From Lysobacter arenosi (lineage in GTDB: Bacteria > Pseudomonadota > Gammaproteobacteria > Xanthomonadales > Xanthomonadaceae), in contig NZ_CP071517.1 of NCBI RefSeq assembly GCF_016613475.2, positions 3,286,001 to 3,350,000 on the forward strand: a DNA stretch of 64,000 bases. Direction: 5' to 3'. The notes under the pieces were generated by a model. That model saw only the letters and a program-made list of their open reading frames with translations, was not told the DNA's origin and searched no databases. Every line of letters begins with the position of its first letter. The first letter of the stretch is position 1. Position numbers and translations under genes: made by a program. Below are positions 49,425 through 57,661 of the stretch, one piece after another.

Positions 49425-50255
49425 ATGTTCGAGAAGTTCTCGCGCAGTTGGGAGCTGGTGAAGGCGAGTGCGGCAGTGCTGCGCTCGGACAAGGAGCTGA
49501 TGATCTTCCCGATCGTGTCCGCACTGGCCACGCTGGTGGTGCTGGCGACGTTCATGGTGCCGATGCTGGGCTGGCGCATTTTCCAGCACGGTTTCGGCGT
49601 GACCGGCATGGTCTGGATGTTCATCTTCTACTTCTGCCAGTACACGGTGATCATCTTCTTCAACTGCGCCCTGGTCGGCGCGGCGATGATCCGCCTGGAA
49701 GGCGGCGATCCGACGCTGGCTGACGGCCTCAACGCCGCCAAGGCGCGGCTGCCGGCGATCCTCGGCTATGCCGCGATCGCGGCAACGGTGGGCATGCTGC
49801 TGCAGGCACTGCGCAACAAGGAGAACAACTTCCTCGTGCGCATGCTCGGCAGCGGCCTGGGCGCGGCGTGGACGCTGGCGACCTTCCTGGTCGCGCCGGT
49901 GCTGGTCAGCGAGGAGATCGGTCCGGTCGAAGCGCTGAAGAAGAGCGCCGGCCTGCTGCGCCACACCTGGGGCGAGAACGCCATCGGCAACGTCGGCATC
50001 GGCCTGGCCTTCAGCCTGATCATGATCGGCGTGGGCGTGGTGGGCGCATTGATCGCATTCGTCGCCGCGCAGCTGTCGATCGGCCTGGCGGTGACCATCG
50101 TGATCGTGTTCGTGATCGCGCTGCTGCTGCTGGGTGTGTACCAGGCGGCGCTGAGCGGAATCTATTCGGCTGCGTTGTACCGCTATGCGACGCAGGGCGA
50201 GACGCCGCCGGAGTTTCACGACCTGCGGCTGGAGCAGGCGTTCGCGGTGAAGTAA
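49425..50255 (+). CDS. DUF6159-like integral membrane protein
   Basis: 276 residues with about six membrane helices; begins MFEKFSRSWELVKAS, a recurring opening of this uncharacterised family, followed by IFPIVSALATLVVLATFMVPML. ATG at 49425 with AAGGGG 7 bases upstream; the in-frame extension to 49284 overlaps folK and is not credible. The middle segment, EEIGPVEALKKSAGLLRHTWGE's beginning, resembles the cytosolic loop of YIP1/DUF975-type proteins. Function unknown. Confidence 0.8.
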   Translation: MFEKFSRSWELVKASAAVLRSDKELMIFPIVSALATLVVLATFMVPMLGWRIFQHGFGVTGMVWMFIFYFCQYTVIIFFNCALVGAAMIRLEGGDPTLADGLNAAKARLPAILGYAAIAATVGMLLQALRNKENNFLVRMLGSGLGAAWTLATFLVAPVLVSEEIGPVEALKKSAGLLRHTWGENAIGNVGIGLAFSLIMIGVGVVGALIAFVAAQLSIGLAVTIVIVFVIALLLLGVYQAALSGIYSAALYRYATQGETPPEFHDLRLEQAFAVK

Positions 50256-50302
50256 CCGGGGCGTCCCTCTCCCTCGCGCGAAGCGCCGGGGAGAGGGGCC
50301 TC

Positions 50303-51043
50303 TCAGGCGTTCAGTAGCCTGCCGCCATCCAGATGCAGCACCTGCCCGGTGCTGTACTTCGCATCCACCAGCAGCCAACGCACCGCTTCGGCGACTTCCG
50401 CCGGCGTGCCGGTGCGTCCCATCGGCGTGCGTCCGAGCATCGCCTCCTGCGCAGCGACATTGGCCGATTCTTCCGGCCACAGGATCGCGCCCGGCGACAC
50501 CGCGTTGACGCGCACCTCCGGCGCCAGCTCCAGCGCCAGCGACCGCGTCAGCATCAGCAGCGACGCCTTGGCCATGCAGTACAGCGAGTGCTCGCGCAAA
50601 GGCCGCTCACCGTAGATGTCGGTGAGGTTGACGATGCCGCCGTGCGCGGCACGCAGGTGCGGCGCGGCCGCCTGCGCCAGGAAGAACGGCGCGCGCGCAT
50701 TGCTGGCGAAGACCTGGTCCCACTGCGCCGGAGTCGCCGTGCCGATCGGGGTCGGGGTGAAGCTCGAGGCGTTGTTGACCAGTGCGTCGAGCCGGCCGAA
50801 GCGGCCGACCGTCTGCGCGACCAGTTCCGGCAGGCGGTCGAACTCGCCCAGGTCGGCCGGCAACAGCTGCGTGCTGCCGGCGCGGATGCCTTCCAGTTCC
50901 GCCGACAAGGCCTCCACGTCGGCGCGCGAGCTGCGGTAGTGCAGGGCGAGGTCGTAGCCGGCGCCATGCAGGGTGCGCGCGATCTGCGCGCCGATGCGCT
51001 TGGCGCTGCCGGTGATCAGGGCGACGGGGCGGGGTGCTGGCAT
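50303..51043 (-). CDS. Short-chain dehydrogenase, pteridine reductase (PTR1/FolM-like)
   Basis: 246 residues from the ATG at 51043, which begins the Rossmann core. Cofactor motif TGSAKRIGA (TGxxxRxG) and HYRSS, the NADPH-type signature of PTR1/FolM pteridine reductases, rather than the TGxxxGxG of most SDRs. Catalytic Tyr and Lys are in SLYCMAKASLL; NNAS and the C-terminal LHLDGG are present. Likely reduces dihydrobiopterin, dihydromonapterin or folate. Encoded 1 kb from folB and folK but on the opposite strand, consistent with pterin metabolism. Confidence 0.85.
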   Translation of the reverse strand: MPAPRPVALITGSAKRIGAQIARTLHGAGYDLALHYRSSRADVEALSAELEGIRAGSTQLLPADLGEFDRLPELVAQTVGRFGRLDALVNNASSFTPTPIGTATPAQWDQVFASNARAPFFLAQAAAPHLRAAHGGIVNLTDIYGERPLREHSLYCMAKASLLMLTRSLALELAPEVRVNAVSPGAILWPEESANVAAQEAMLGRTPMGRTGTPAEVAEAVRWLLVDAKYSTGQVLHLDGGRLLNA

Positions 51044-51102
51044 GGAGGCGATTCTAGGGTGCCTGCATCTTTCCTGCGTCCTGGTCGGGGATAATCGCGT
51101 CC

Positions 51103-52281
51103 ATGTCGTCACTCCCTCCCCCAGACGCCGACGCCCTGGCGCACAGCGCCCGCCTCGACACCCTCATCCGCACCCAGATCGCCGGCAACGGCGGGGCCAT
51201 CCCGTTTTCGCGCTTCATGGAGCTGGCCCTGTATGCGCCGGGCCTGGGCTACTACAGCGCCGGTGCCAGCAAGTTCGGCGAAAGCGGCGACTTCGTCACC
51301 GCGCCCGAGATCGGTCCGATCTTCGCCGCCTGCGTCGCCGAAAGCGTCGCACCGGTGTTCCACCAGATCGGCGCGGGTGGCCGCTTCCTCGAGCTGGGCG
51401 GCGGCACCGGCGCCTTCGCCGAAGTCGCGCTCAAGCGCCTGATGGAACTTGATGCGCTGCCCGACCGCTACGCCATCCTCGAGCCCAGCGCGGAGCTGCG
51501 CGAGCGCCAGCGCGAGCGCCTGCAGCAGCGACTGACGCCGCCGCTGTTCGAGCTGGTCGAATGGCTCGATGCCCCCTTCAACGACGACTGGGACGGCGTG
51601 CTGTTCGCCAACGAAGTCATCGATGCCCTGCCGACGCCGCGCTTCGCCATGGAGGCCGGCGAGGTCTACGAGGAGCACGTCGCGATCGAGGAAGGCGCGC
51701 TGATCCGCGTGCTGCGCCCGGCCGACGCGTTCCTGGGCAATGCCGTGCGCCACCTCGAACGCAACCTCGGGCGCGAGTTCGAGCAGGGTTTCCGCTCCGA
51801 GACGCTGCCGCAGTTGCCCTACTGGGTGCAGGCCGTGTCCGGCGGCATGCGCAGCGGCGCGATGCTGTTCGTTGATTACGGCTACGTGCGCAGCGAGTAC
51901 TACCTGCCCGAGCGCAACGACGGAACGCTGCGCGCGTTCTACCGCCACCGCATGCACAACGAGCCGCTGCTGTGGCCGGGGTTGCAGGACCTGACCGCCT
52001 CGGTCGACTTCACCGCATTGGCCGAAGCCGGCGTCTCGGCCGGCTTCGATTTCGCCGGCTACTGCTCGCAGGCCAGCTTCCTGCTCGGCAACGGCCTGGC
52101 CGGCGTACTCGAACGCATCGAGCGCATCGCCGACGAAGGCGAGCGCCTGCGCCGCACCCAGGAGGTCAAGCGCCTGACCCTGCCGTCGGAAATGGGCGAG
52201 CGCTTCCAGGTGATGGGCTTCGAGAAGGGCGTCGAGTTCGGCGCCGCCTTCCTCGCCGGTGACCTGAGCTTCCGCCTGTGA
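51103..52281 (+). CDS. SAM-dependent methyltransferase, MidA/NDUFAF7 family
   Basis: 392 residues. Family start blocks IPFSRFMELALYAPGLGYY and the SAM loop FLELGGGTGAFAEVALKRL; the later blocks LFANEVIDALPTPRF and MLFVDYGYVRSEYY are characteristic. The eukaryotic homologue methylates an Arg of complex I subunit NDUFS2; bacterial members are presumed protein arginine methyltransferases, target unknown. ATG at 51103; divergent from the pteridine reductase (59 bases between) and overlapping the next gene by 4 bases. Confidence 0.88.
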   Translation: MSSLPPPDADALAHSARLDTLIRTQIAGNGGAIPFSRFMELALYAPGLGYYSAGASKFGESGDFVTAPEIGPIFAACVAESVAPVFHQIGAGGRFLELGGGTGAFAEVALKRLMELDALPDRYAILEPSAELRERQRERLQQRLTPPLFELVEWLDAPFNDDWDGVLFANEVIDALPTPRFAMEAGEVYEEHVAIEEGALIRVLRPADAFLGNAVRHLERNLGREFEQGFRSETLPQLPYWVQAVSGGMRSGAMLFVDYGYVRSEYYLPERNDGTLRAFYRHRMHNEPLLWPGLQDLTASVDFTALAEAGVSAGFDFAGYCSQASFLLGNGLAGVLERIERIADEGERLRRTQEVKRLTLPSEMGERFQVMGFEKGVEFGAAFLAGDLSFRL

Positions 52282-52682
52282 CGGCGACGAGCATGTTCCG
52301 CGACCTGCGCTGGCCCGGGCTGTGGTCTGGCCTGTGGCTGCTGATGGTCGCGGCGGTGGTGGTCACCTCGCTGCTGTCGGCGTCCGACCTGCCGCCGCCG
52401 CCGTTCGACGGGGTCGACAAGCTCGAACACTTCCTCGCCTATTTCGTGCTCAGCGGCTATGCGGTGATGCTGCTGGAGCGGCGCCGGCCGCAGGCGGTGG
52501 TCGCCGTGGCGCTGATCGCCCTTGGCGTGGGCCTGGAGGTCGCCCAGGGCGCCCTGACCGTCTCCCGCCGCGCAGATTCGGCCGATGCCCTGGCCAATTC
52601 CCTCGGCGTGCTGGCCGGGCTGGTGCTCGCGGCGACCCCGGCTTCACGCGCGCTGCAATGGCTGGAAGCCCGGTTCCGCTAG
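52278..52682 (+). CDS. VanZ-like membrane protein
   Basis: 134 residues with about four membrane helices. Contains the VanZ pattern VDKLEHFLAYFVLSGYAVML followed by GVGLEVAQGAL and a DALANSLGVLAG stretch. A GTG overlaps the stop of the methyltransferase gene (GTGA); an ATG at 52293 is an alternative start. VanZ gives low-level teicoplanin resistance in enterococci, but Gram-negative members have no known role and should not be read as a resistance gene. Confidence 0.82.
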   Translation: MTATSMFRDLRWPGLWSGLWLLMVAAVVVTSLLSASDLPPPPFDGVDKLEHFLAYFVLSGYAVMLLERRRPQAVVAVALIALGVGLEVAQGALTVSRRADSADALANSLGVLAGLVLAATPASRALQWLEARFR

Positions 52683-52721
52683 TGTGACGGGCGTCATTTG
52701 GCGGGAAAACCGCCATCACAC
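52682..52721 (+). terminator. Nested hairpin after the vanZ-like gene
   Basis: The outer arms GTGTGA / TCACAC (52682-52687, 52716-52721) enclose an inner stem TGGCGG-GAAAA-CCGCCA (52699-52715). It begins at the stop codon; without a T-run it may be a weak terminator or an element in the leader of the TonB receptor gene that follows. Confidence 0.35.
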
Positions 52722-52830
52722 CAGATAAGGCACAGCGAGGCTAGGTATTGCGCAAAGGTTAAAAGGTGGTTAAAGCTCTGGGTCGGGCTCAACAGGGGGA
52801 GTCCGCCCACCCTGAGTGAAGGAAGCACCG

Positions 52831-55341
52831 ATGCCTGCAATCACCCGCAATCGATTGGCCCTGGCCGTCACGGCCAGCCTGGCCGCCAGCTTGTTCAGTC
52901 CCGCAGTCCTGGCCCAGGAACCCACTGCGGCCCAAGTCCGCTCCGAGGCCACCACCCTCGACCGCATCCAGGTCACCGGCTCGCGCGTGCGCGGCCGCAC
53001 CGCCGAAGACACGGCCGCACCGGTCGACGTCATCGGCAAGGAAGAGCTCAACGCCACCGGCGCCATGGAGCTCGGCCAGATCCTGCAGATGCTGGAGCCG
53101 TCGTTCAATTTCTCCCGCACCTTCGTCAGCGACGGTACCGACATCCTGCGGCCGGCGACGCTGCGCGCGCTGGGTCCGGACCAGGTGCTGGTGCTGGTCA
53201 ACGGCAAGCGCCGCCACCAGCAGGCGCTGGTCAACGTGCAGCAGACCATCGGCCGCGGTTCGGCCGGTACCGACATCAACTCCATCCCGGTGTCGGCGAT
53301 CGAACGCGTCGAAGTGCTGCGTGACGGCGCCGCGGCGCAATATGGTTCTGACGCCATCTCTGGCGTGATCAACATCATCCTCAAGGAACAGACCGACCAC
53401 ACCGACATCTCGGTGGAAGGTTCGCAGTACTACGCCGGCGACGGCGAGATGCTGCACGGTTCGGTCAACACCGGCTTCAAGGTCGGCGGCGACGGCTTCA
53501 TCAACCTGTCGGCCGAAGCGCGCAACCGCAACGAGACCAACCGCGCAGGACCCGACAGCCTGCGCGTGGATCCGCCGCGGGTGACCCAGCGCCTGGGCGA
53601 TGCCGATGCCAAGGACTACTACCTGTGGTTCAACAGCGGCCTGCCGCTGGCCGGTGGCGAGCTGTACCTGTTCGGTGGCGCGTCCAAGCGTGAAGGCGAC
53701 TCGTCGGGCTTCTTCCGCAGCGCCGGCGACAACCGCACGGTGCCGGACCTGTACCCCAACGGCTTCCTGCCCAACATCCTGACCACGGTCGAGGACGCCT
53801 CGATCGCGGTCGGCTTCAAGCAGCCGATCAACGAGCGCTGGGACTGGGACATTTCGGTCGTCACCGCGCGCAACAAGTTCGGGTTCGAGGAAGGCAACTC
53901 GGTCAACGTCAGCTGGTGGTACGAGCCGATCAATCCGGCCAATCCCGCCGGCCCGATCTTCGCCGCCTCGCCGACCAGGGCCGACACCGGCGAGCTGCAG
54001 AGCGACCAGACCACGTTCAACCTCGACTTCAGCGGTTATGTCGACGGCATCGGCGGCACGCCGCTGTACCTCGCCACCGGCCTGGAATGGCGCCAGGACG
54101 ATTACAAGATCCGTCCGGGCGATCCGGTGTCGTACACCTACGGCCGCAACAACGACCGCAACGTCGTCATCGTCGGCCAGACCGGCGACATCGCCCAGCC
54201 GGGCATGCAGGGCTTCCCGGGCTTCTCGCCGACCGAAGCGGTCGATGACGGTCGCGACAGCTGGGCGGTCTACCTCGATGCCGAAACCAACCTGAGCGAG
54301 AAGTTCCTGCTCGGCGCGGCGGTGCGCTTCGAGGACTACTCGGACTTCGGCAACACCACCACGGGCAAGCTGTCGGCGCGCTTCGACGCGACCGAGGCCT
54401 TCGCCGTTCGCGGCACGCTGTCGACTGGCTTCCGCGCCCCGGGCGTGCAGCAGCTGTTCTACAGCCAGCGTTCGACCAACCTCAACTCCGACGGCGTGCT
54501 GACCGACACGCTGACCGCGCGCCAGGACAGCGATGTCACCCGCGCGTTCGGCATCGAGCCGCTGCAGGAAGAAACCTCGACCAGCGGCACGCTGGGCTTC
54601 GTCTACACGCCCAATGACCGCCTGTCGGTGACCCTCGACGTGTTCCAGATCGACATCGACGACCGCATCATCTTCTCCAGCAACATCGCGCCCGAGTCGG
54701 TCGGCACCGACGGCAATGCCTGCACGCCGACCAACAGCAACTGCCCGATCCAGGCCATCCTCGCCCCGATCGGCGTCGGCCAGGTGCTGTTCTTCACAAA
54801 CGCCATCGACACCCGCACCACCGGCGTCGACCTGACGGTCAACCACAACACCACCTTCCAGGGTGGCAGCACGTTGAACCTGACGGCACTGGTCCACTTC
54901 AACGAGACCGAAGTGCGCTCGCGTCGTTCGCAGTCGCCGATCCTGTCGCCGACGCAGCTGTTCGACGACACCCAGGTGACCCTGCTCGAAGAGGGCCAGC
55001 CGGGTGCGCACCATGTGTTCCAGGGCATCTGGGAAGACGGCCCGTGGCAGGTGACCGGCCGTGCCAACTACTACGGGTCGGTGTCGGGCGAGGGCTTCAC
55101 GCCCGGCGTCAAGCAGACCTGGGACGGCAAGTGGCTGTTCGACGCGCAGGTGCGCTATGCCATCAACGACTCGATGGCGGTCACCGTTGGCGGCAACAAC
55201 ATCTTCGACCAGTACCCGGACAAGTGGGATCCGGTGACCGGCGCACCGTTCCCGCAGTTGGGCTTCAAGTACGGCTGGGAGACAATGCCGTTCGGCATGA
55301 ATGGCGGCAGCTATTACGTCCGCTTCGACTACAGGTTCTAG
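52831..55341 (+). CDS. TonB-dependent outer-membrane receptor
   Basis: 836 residues. ATG at 52831 with GAAGGA 7 bases upstream; signal peptide LAVTASLAASLFSPAVLAQ. Plug domain about 45-185: RIQVTGSRVRG, then ALGPDQVLVLVNGKRRHQQ and ERVEVLRDGAAAQYGSDAIS. The 22-strand barrel ends in the aromatic YYVRFDYRF that guides BamA insertion. Energy-coupled uptake of a large ligand (siderophore, glycan or peptide); the substrate cannot be read from sequence and no dedicated transporter or sigma/anti-sigma genes lie beside it. Own leader and terminator. Confidence 0.95.
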   Translation: MPAITRNRLALAVTASLAASLFSPAVLAQEPTAAQVRSEATTLDRIQVTGSRVRGRTAEDTAAPVDVIGKEELNATGAMELGQILQMLEPSFNFSRTFVSDGTDILRPATLRALGPDQVLVLVNGKRRHQQALVNVQQTIGRGSAGTDINSIPVSAIERVEVLRDGAAAQYGSDAISGVINIILKEQTDHTDISVEGSQYYAGDGEMLHGSVNTGFKVGGDGFINLSAEARNRNETNRAGPDSLRVDPPRVTQRLGDADAKDYYLWFNSGLPLAGGELYLFGGASKREGDSSGFFRSAGDNRTVPDLYPNGFLPNILTTVEDASIAVGFKQPINERWDWDISVVTARNKFGFEEGNSVNVSWWYEPINPANPAGPIFAASPTRADTGELQSDQTTFNLDFSGYVDGIGGTPLYLATGLEWRQDDYKIRPGDPVSYTYGRNNDRNVVIVGQTGDIAQPGMQGFPGFSPTEAVDDGRDSWAVYLDAETNLSEKFLLGAAVRFEDYSDFGNTTTGKLSARFDATEAFAVRGTLSTGFRAPGVQQLFYSQRSTNLNSDGVLTDTLTARQDSDVTRAFGIEPLQEETSTSGTLGFVYTPNDRLSVTLDVFQIDIDDRIIFSSNIAPESVGTDGNACTPTNSNCPIQAILAPIGVGQVLFFTNAIDTRTTGVDLTVNHNTTFQGGSTLNLTALVHFNETEVRSRRSQSPILSPTQLFDDTQVTLLEEGQPGAHHVFQGIWEDGPWQVTGRANYYGSVSGEGFTPGVKQTWDGKWLFDAQVRYAINDSMAVTVGGNNIFDQYPDKWDPVTGAPFPQLGFKYGWETMPFGMNGGSYYVRFDYRF

Positions 55342-55427
55342 TCAATACGATTGAACCGGCAGCGGCGAGTCGGCCTTCCGGGGCCGACTCCGCCCGCGGA
55401 CCTGAGGAAACCGAAAGGGGAGAGAAA

Positions 55428-55465
55428 CGCCGGGCGACGGGGAGGTTGCCCGGCGCTGCTTTTTT
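55428..55465 (+). terminator. Rho-independent terminator of the first TonB receptor gene
   Basis: CGCCGGGCGAC, 6-base loop, GTTGCCCGGCG (one G-T pair), then CTGCTTTTTT. It also faces the end of convergent cca, whose stop is at 55469. Confidence 0.88.
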
Positions 55466-55468
55466 CCC

Positions 55469-56692
55469 TCAGCGCTTCCCGGTCGCCGCGGCGATCGCTT
55501 CGATCCGCGCCTTCTGCATCGCCTCGCCCACGGCGGGGCCACTCAACCCAGGCGCGACCTGGTCGGACCGCACCGCCATCGCCGCCGCATGCGCCTCTTG
55601 CAGCGCGCGACCTTGCGGGTAGTCGTCATCTTCGTGCCCGGTGCGCCCACGCTTGTCGGCCTCGCAGGCGATCGCCATCTGGGCGATGCGCGCGGGTTTG
55701 CGGAAGCCATCGCAACGGCTGATCAGCTCGTACACGGTCTTAGCCTTCAACTCGTCGAAGCGGTGCACGTTGAGGTGTTCGCGGCACACGGCTTCGGCGA
55801 GCTGGCGGTGTTCGGTCGGCACCTTGAGGCGTTCGCACAGGGCTTTCAATGGCTTCAAGCCGGCGTGTTCGTGGCCGACGTGGCGCGGCAGTTCATCCGC
55901 CGGCGTCAGCGCCTTGCCCAGGTCGTGGGTGAGTGCGGCGAAGCCGATCAGCTCGTCGCCCGGCGCCAGACGCGCGGCCATGTCGCAGACCAGTTCGATG
56001 TGGATGCCGGTGTCGACTTCGGGGTGGAACTCCGCGCGCTGCGGCACGCCGTATAGCGCTTCGACCTCCGGCAGCACGACGGCGAGCGCACCGGCATCGT
56101 GCAAGGTACGCAGAAACGCTGACGGCGCCGGGCTGGTGATCGCGCGCCGAAGTTCCTTCCAGACGCGCTCGGGCACCAGTGCGGACAGCTCGTCGGACGC
56201 GACCATCGCGCGCATCAGCGCCATGGTTTCCGGGGCGATAGTGAAGCCGAGCGGGGCGAAGCGGGCCATGAAGCGCCCGGCACGCAGCACCCGCAGCGGG
56301 TCCTCGGCGAATGCCGGCCCGACATGGCGCAGCACGCGCGCCTGGATGTCACGCGCACCGCCATACGGGTCCACCAGCTGGCCGTGCTCGTCCTGGGCAA
56401 TGGCGTTGATGGTGAAGTCGCGGCGCTGCAGGTCCTGTTCGAGCGTCACCGAGGGATCGGCATCGACGACGAAGCCGCGGTAACCGCGACCGCTCTTGCG
56501 CTCGGTCCGCGCCAGCGCGTACTCCTCGCCGGTCTGCGGGTGCAGGAACACCGGGAAGTCGAGGCCGACCGCGCGGAAACCGGCCGATTCCATGGAAGCC
56601 TGTGTTTCGCCGACGACGACCCAGTCACGGTCGCCGGCAGGCAGGCCGAGCAGGCGGTCGCGGACGGCGCCGCCGACGAGATAGGTCTTCAT
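55469..56692 (-). CDS. cca: Multifunctional CCA-adding tRNA nucleotidyltransferase
   Basis: 407 residues. Adds or repairs the 3' CCA of tRNAs. Nucleotidyltransferase core with [10 protein letters not shown], catalytic DRDW, and [11 protein letters not shown]; a C-terminal HD phosphohydrolase domain ([14 protein letters not shown]) as in the gammaproteobacterial multifunctional form. Distal gene of slt-epimerase-cca, 43 bases after the epimerase stop. Confidence 0.97.
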   Translation of the reverse strand: MKTYLVGGAVRDRLLGLPAGDRDWVVVGETQASMESAGFRAVGLDFPVFLHPQTGEEYALARTERKSGRGYRGFVVDADPSVTLEQDLQRRDFTINAIAQDEHGQLVDPYGGARDIQARVLRHVGPAFAEDPLRVLRAGRFMARFAPLGFTIAPETMALMRAMVASDELSALVPERVWKELRRAITSPAPSAFLRTLHDAGALAVVLPEVEALYGVPQRAEFHPEVDTGIHIELVCDMAARLAPGDELIGFAALTHDLGKALTPADELPRHVGHEHAGLKPLKALCERLKVPTEHRQLAEAVCREHLNVHRFDELKAKTVYELISRCDGFRKPARIAQMAIACEADKRGRTGHEDDDYPQGRALQEAHAAAMAVRSDQVAPGLSGPAVGEAMQKARIEAIAAATGKR

Positions 56693-56735
56693 GCGGGGAT
56701 CTTAGCGAAAGCCCGATTCCCTGGGCCGTCGCGGC

Positions 56736-57635
56736 TCAGCAGCCCGCGAGTATCTCGGGCAGCTTCGGTTCGATGGCCGTCGGCGTGATGCCAAGGCGGC
56801 GCAATCCGTCCTCGAAACTCACCGAGTCGAGCTGCAGCGAGCGCCAGTTGTCACGGCTGATCGGCTTGCCCGGAAGGAACTCGCCGATGCCGGCCTGCAA
56901 CTGGCCGAGCTTCTGCGGCAGGCCGAGGACGACGCGGTAGCGACCGCGTCCACGCGCGGCCAGGCGGACGATGCGCCGCAGCGACATCACGTCCGGGCCA
57001 ACCAGGTCGAAGCTCTCGCCGATGCTGCGGCGATCATCGAGCGCGCGCGCGAATGCTTCGACCACATCGCCGACCCACACCGGCTGGAAGCGGGCGTCGG
57101 CGCGGCCAATCGGCAGCACCGGGGCGAACCGGAGCAGGCCATCGAAGCGGCAGAACAGGCCGTCGCCTGGACCGGCGATCACCGACGGCCGGAACACGGT
57201 CCAGTCGAGCCCCGAGGCGCGCACCCGCTGTTCGGCGCGGCCGCGTGATTGCAGGTAGTGGCTGTCGCCGTGGCCGGCGTTGAGCGCGCTCATCTGCAAC
57301 AGGCGACGCACGCCCATGTCCTTCATCGCTGCGATCAGCGACTCGGTGATGCCGACGAAGACGCGCTCGAAGCCGTCGCCGCGATCGCCCTTCTCGTTGA
57401 GGATGCCGATCAGGTTGACCACCGCGTCGGCGTCGTCGAGCACGGCCGACAGGAAGCCGCGGTCGCTGACGTCGCCCTCGATCAGGCTGGCGCCGGTCGG
57501 TCGCAACGCACGCTTGCCGGGGTCGACGCCACGACTGAGCACGGTGACGCGGTCGCCCGCCTGCAGCAGGCGCGCAACGAGATGCCGGCCGACAAAACCG
57601 GATCCACCCAGGATGACGACGTGACGTTGTGCCAT
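56736..57635 (-). CDS. Atypical SDR / NAD(P)-binding epimerase, complex I NDUFA9-like
   Basis: 299 residues. N-terminal dinucleotide motif GGSGFVGRHL (residues 10-19), VVNLIGILNEKG, then LQMSALNAG and YLQSRGRAEQRVRASGLDWTVFRPSVI, which matches the NDUFA9-like branch of atypical SDRs where the catalytic Tyr is replaced in part (YLQSRGRAE in place of YxxxK). Usually an NADPH-binding, structural or assembly role; enzymatic activity is doubtful. Lies 26 bases after slt in the same unit. Confidence 0.85.
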   Translation of the reverse strand: MAQRHVVILGGSGFVGRHLVARLLQAGDRVTVLSRGVDPGKRALRPTGASLIEGDVSDRGFLSAVLDDADAVVNLIGILNEKGDRGDGFERVFVGITESLIAAMKDMGVRRLLQMSALNAGHGDSHYLQSRGRAEQRVRASGLDWTVFRPSVIAGPGDGLFCRFDGLLRFAPVLPIGRADARFQPVWVGDVVEAFARALDDRRSIGESFDLVGPDVMSLRRIVRLAARGRGRYRVVLGLPQKLGQLQAGIGEFLPGKPISRDNWRSLQLDSVSFEDGLRRLGITPTAIEPKLPEILAGC

Positions 57636-57661
57636 GCCGCGAGTTTAAGGTCGCACGGCCT

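Noticed and set aside
52278..52682. Glycopeptide resistance gene call for the VanZ-like protein
   Set aside because: No other van genes are present and Gram-negative VanZ-like proteins are not known to confer this resistance.
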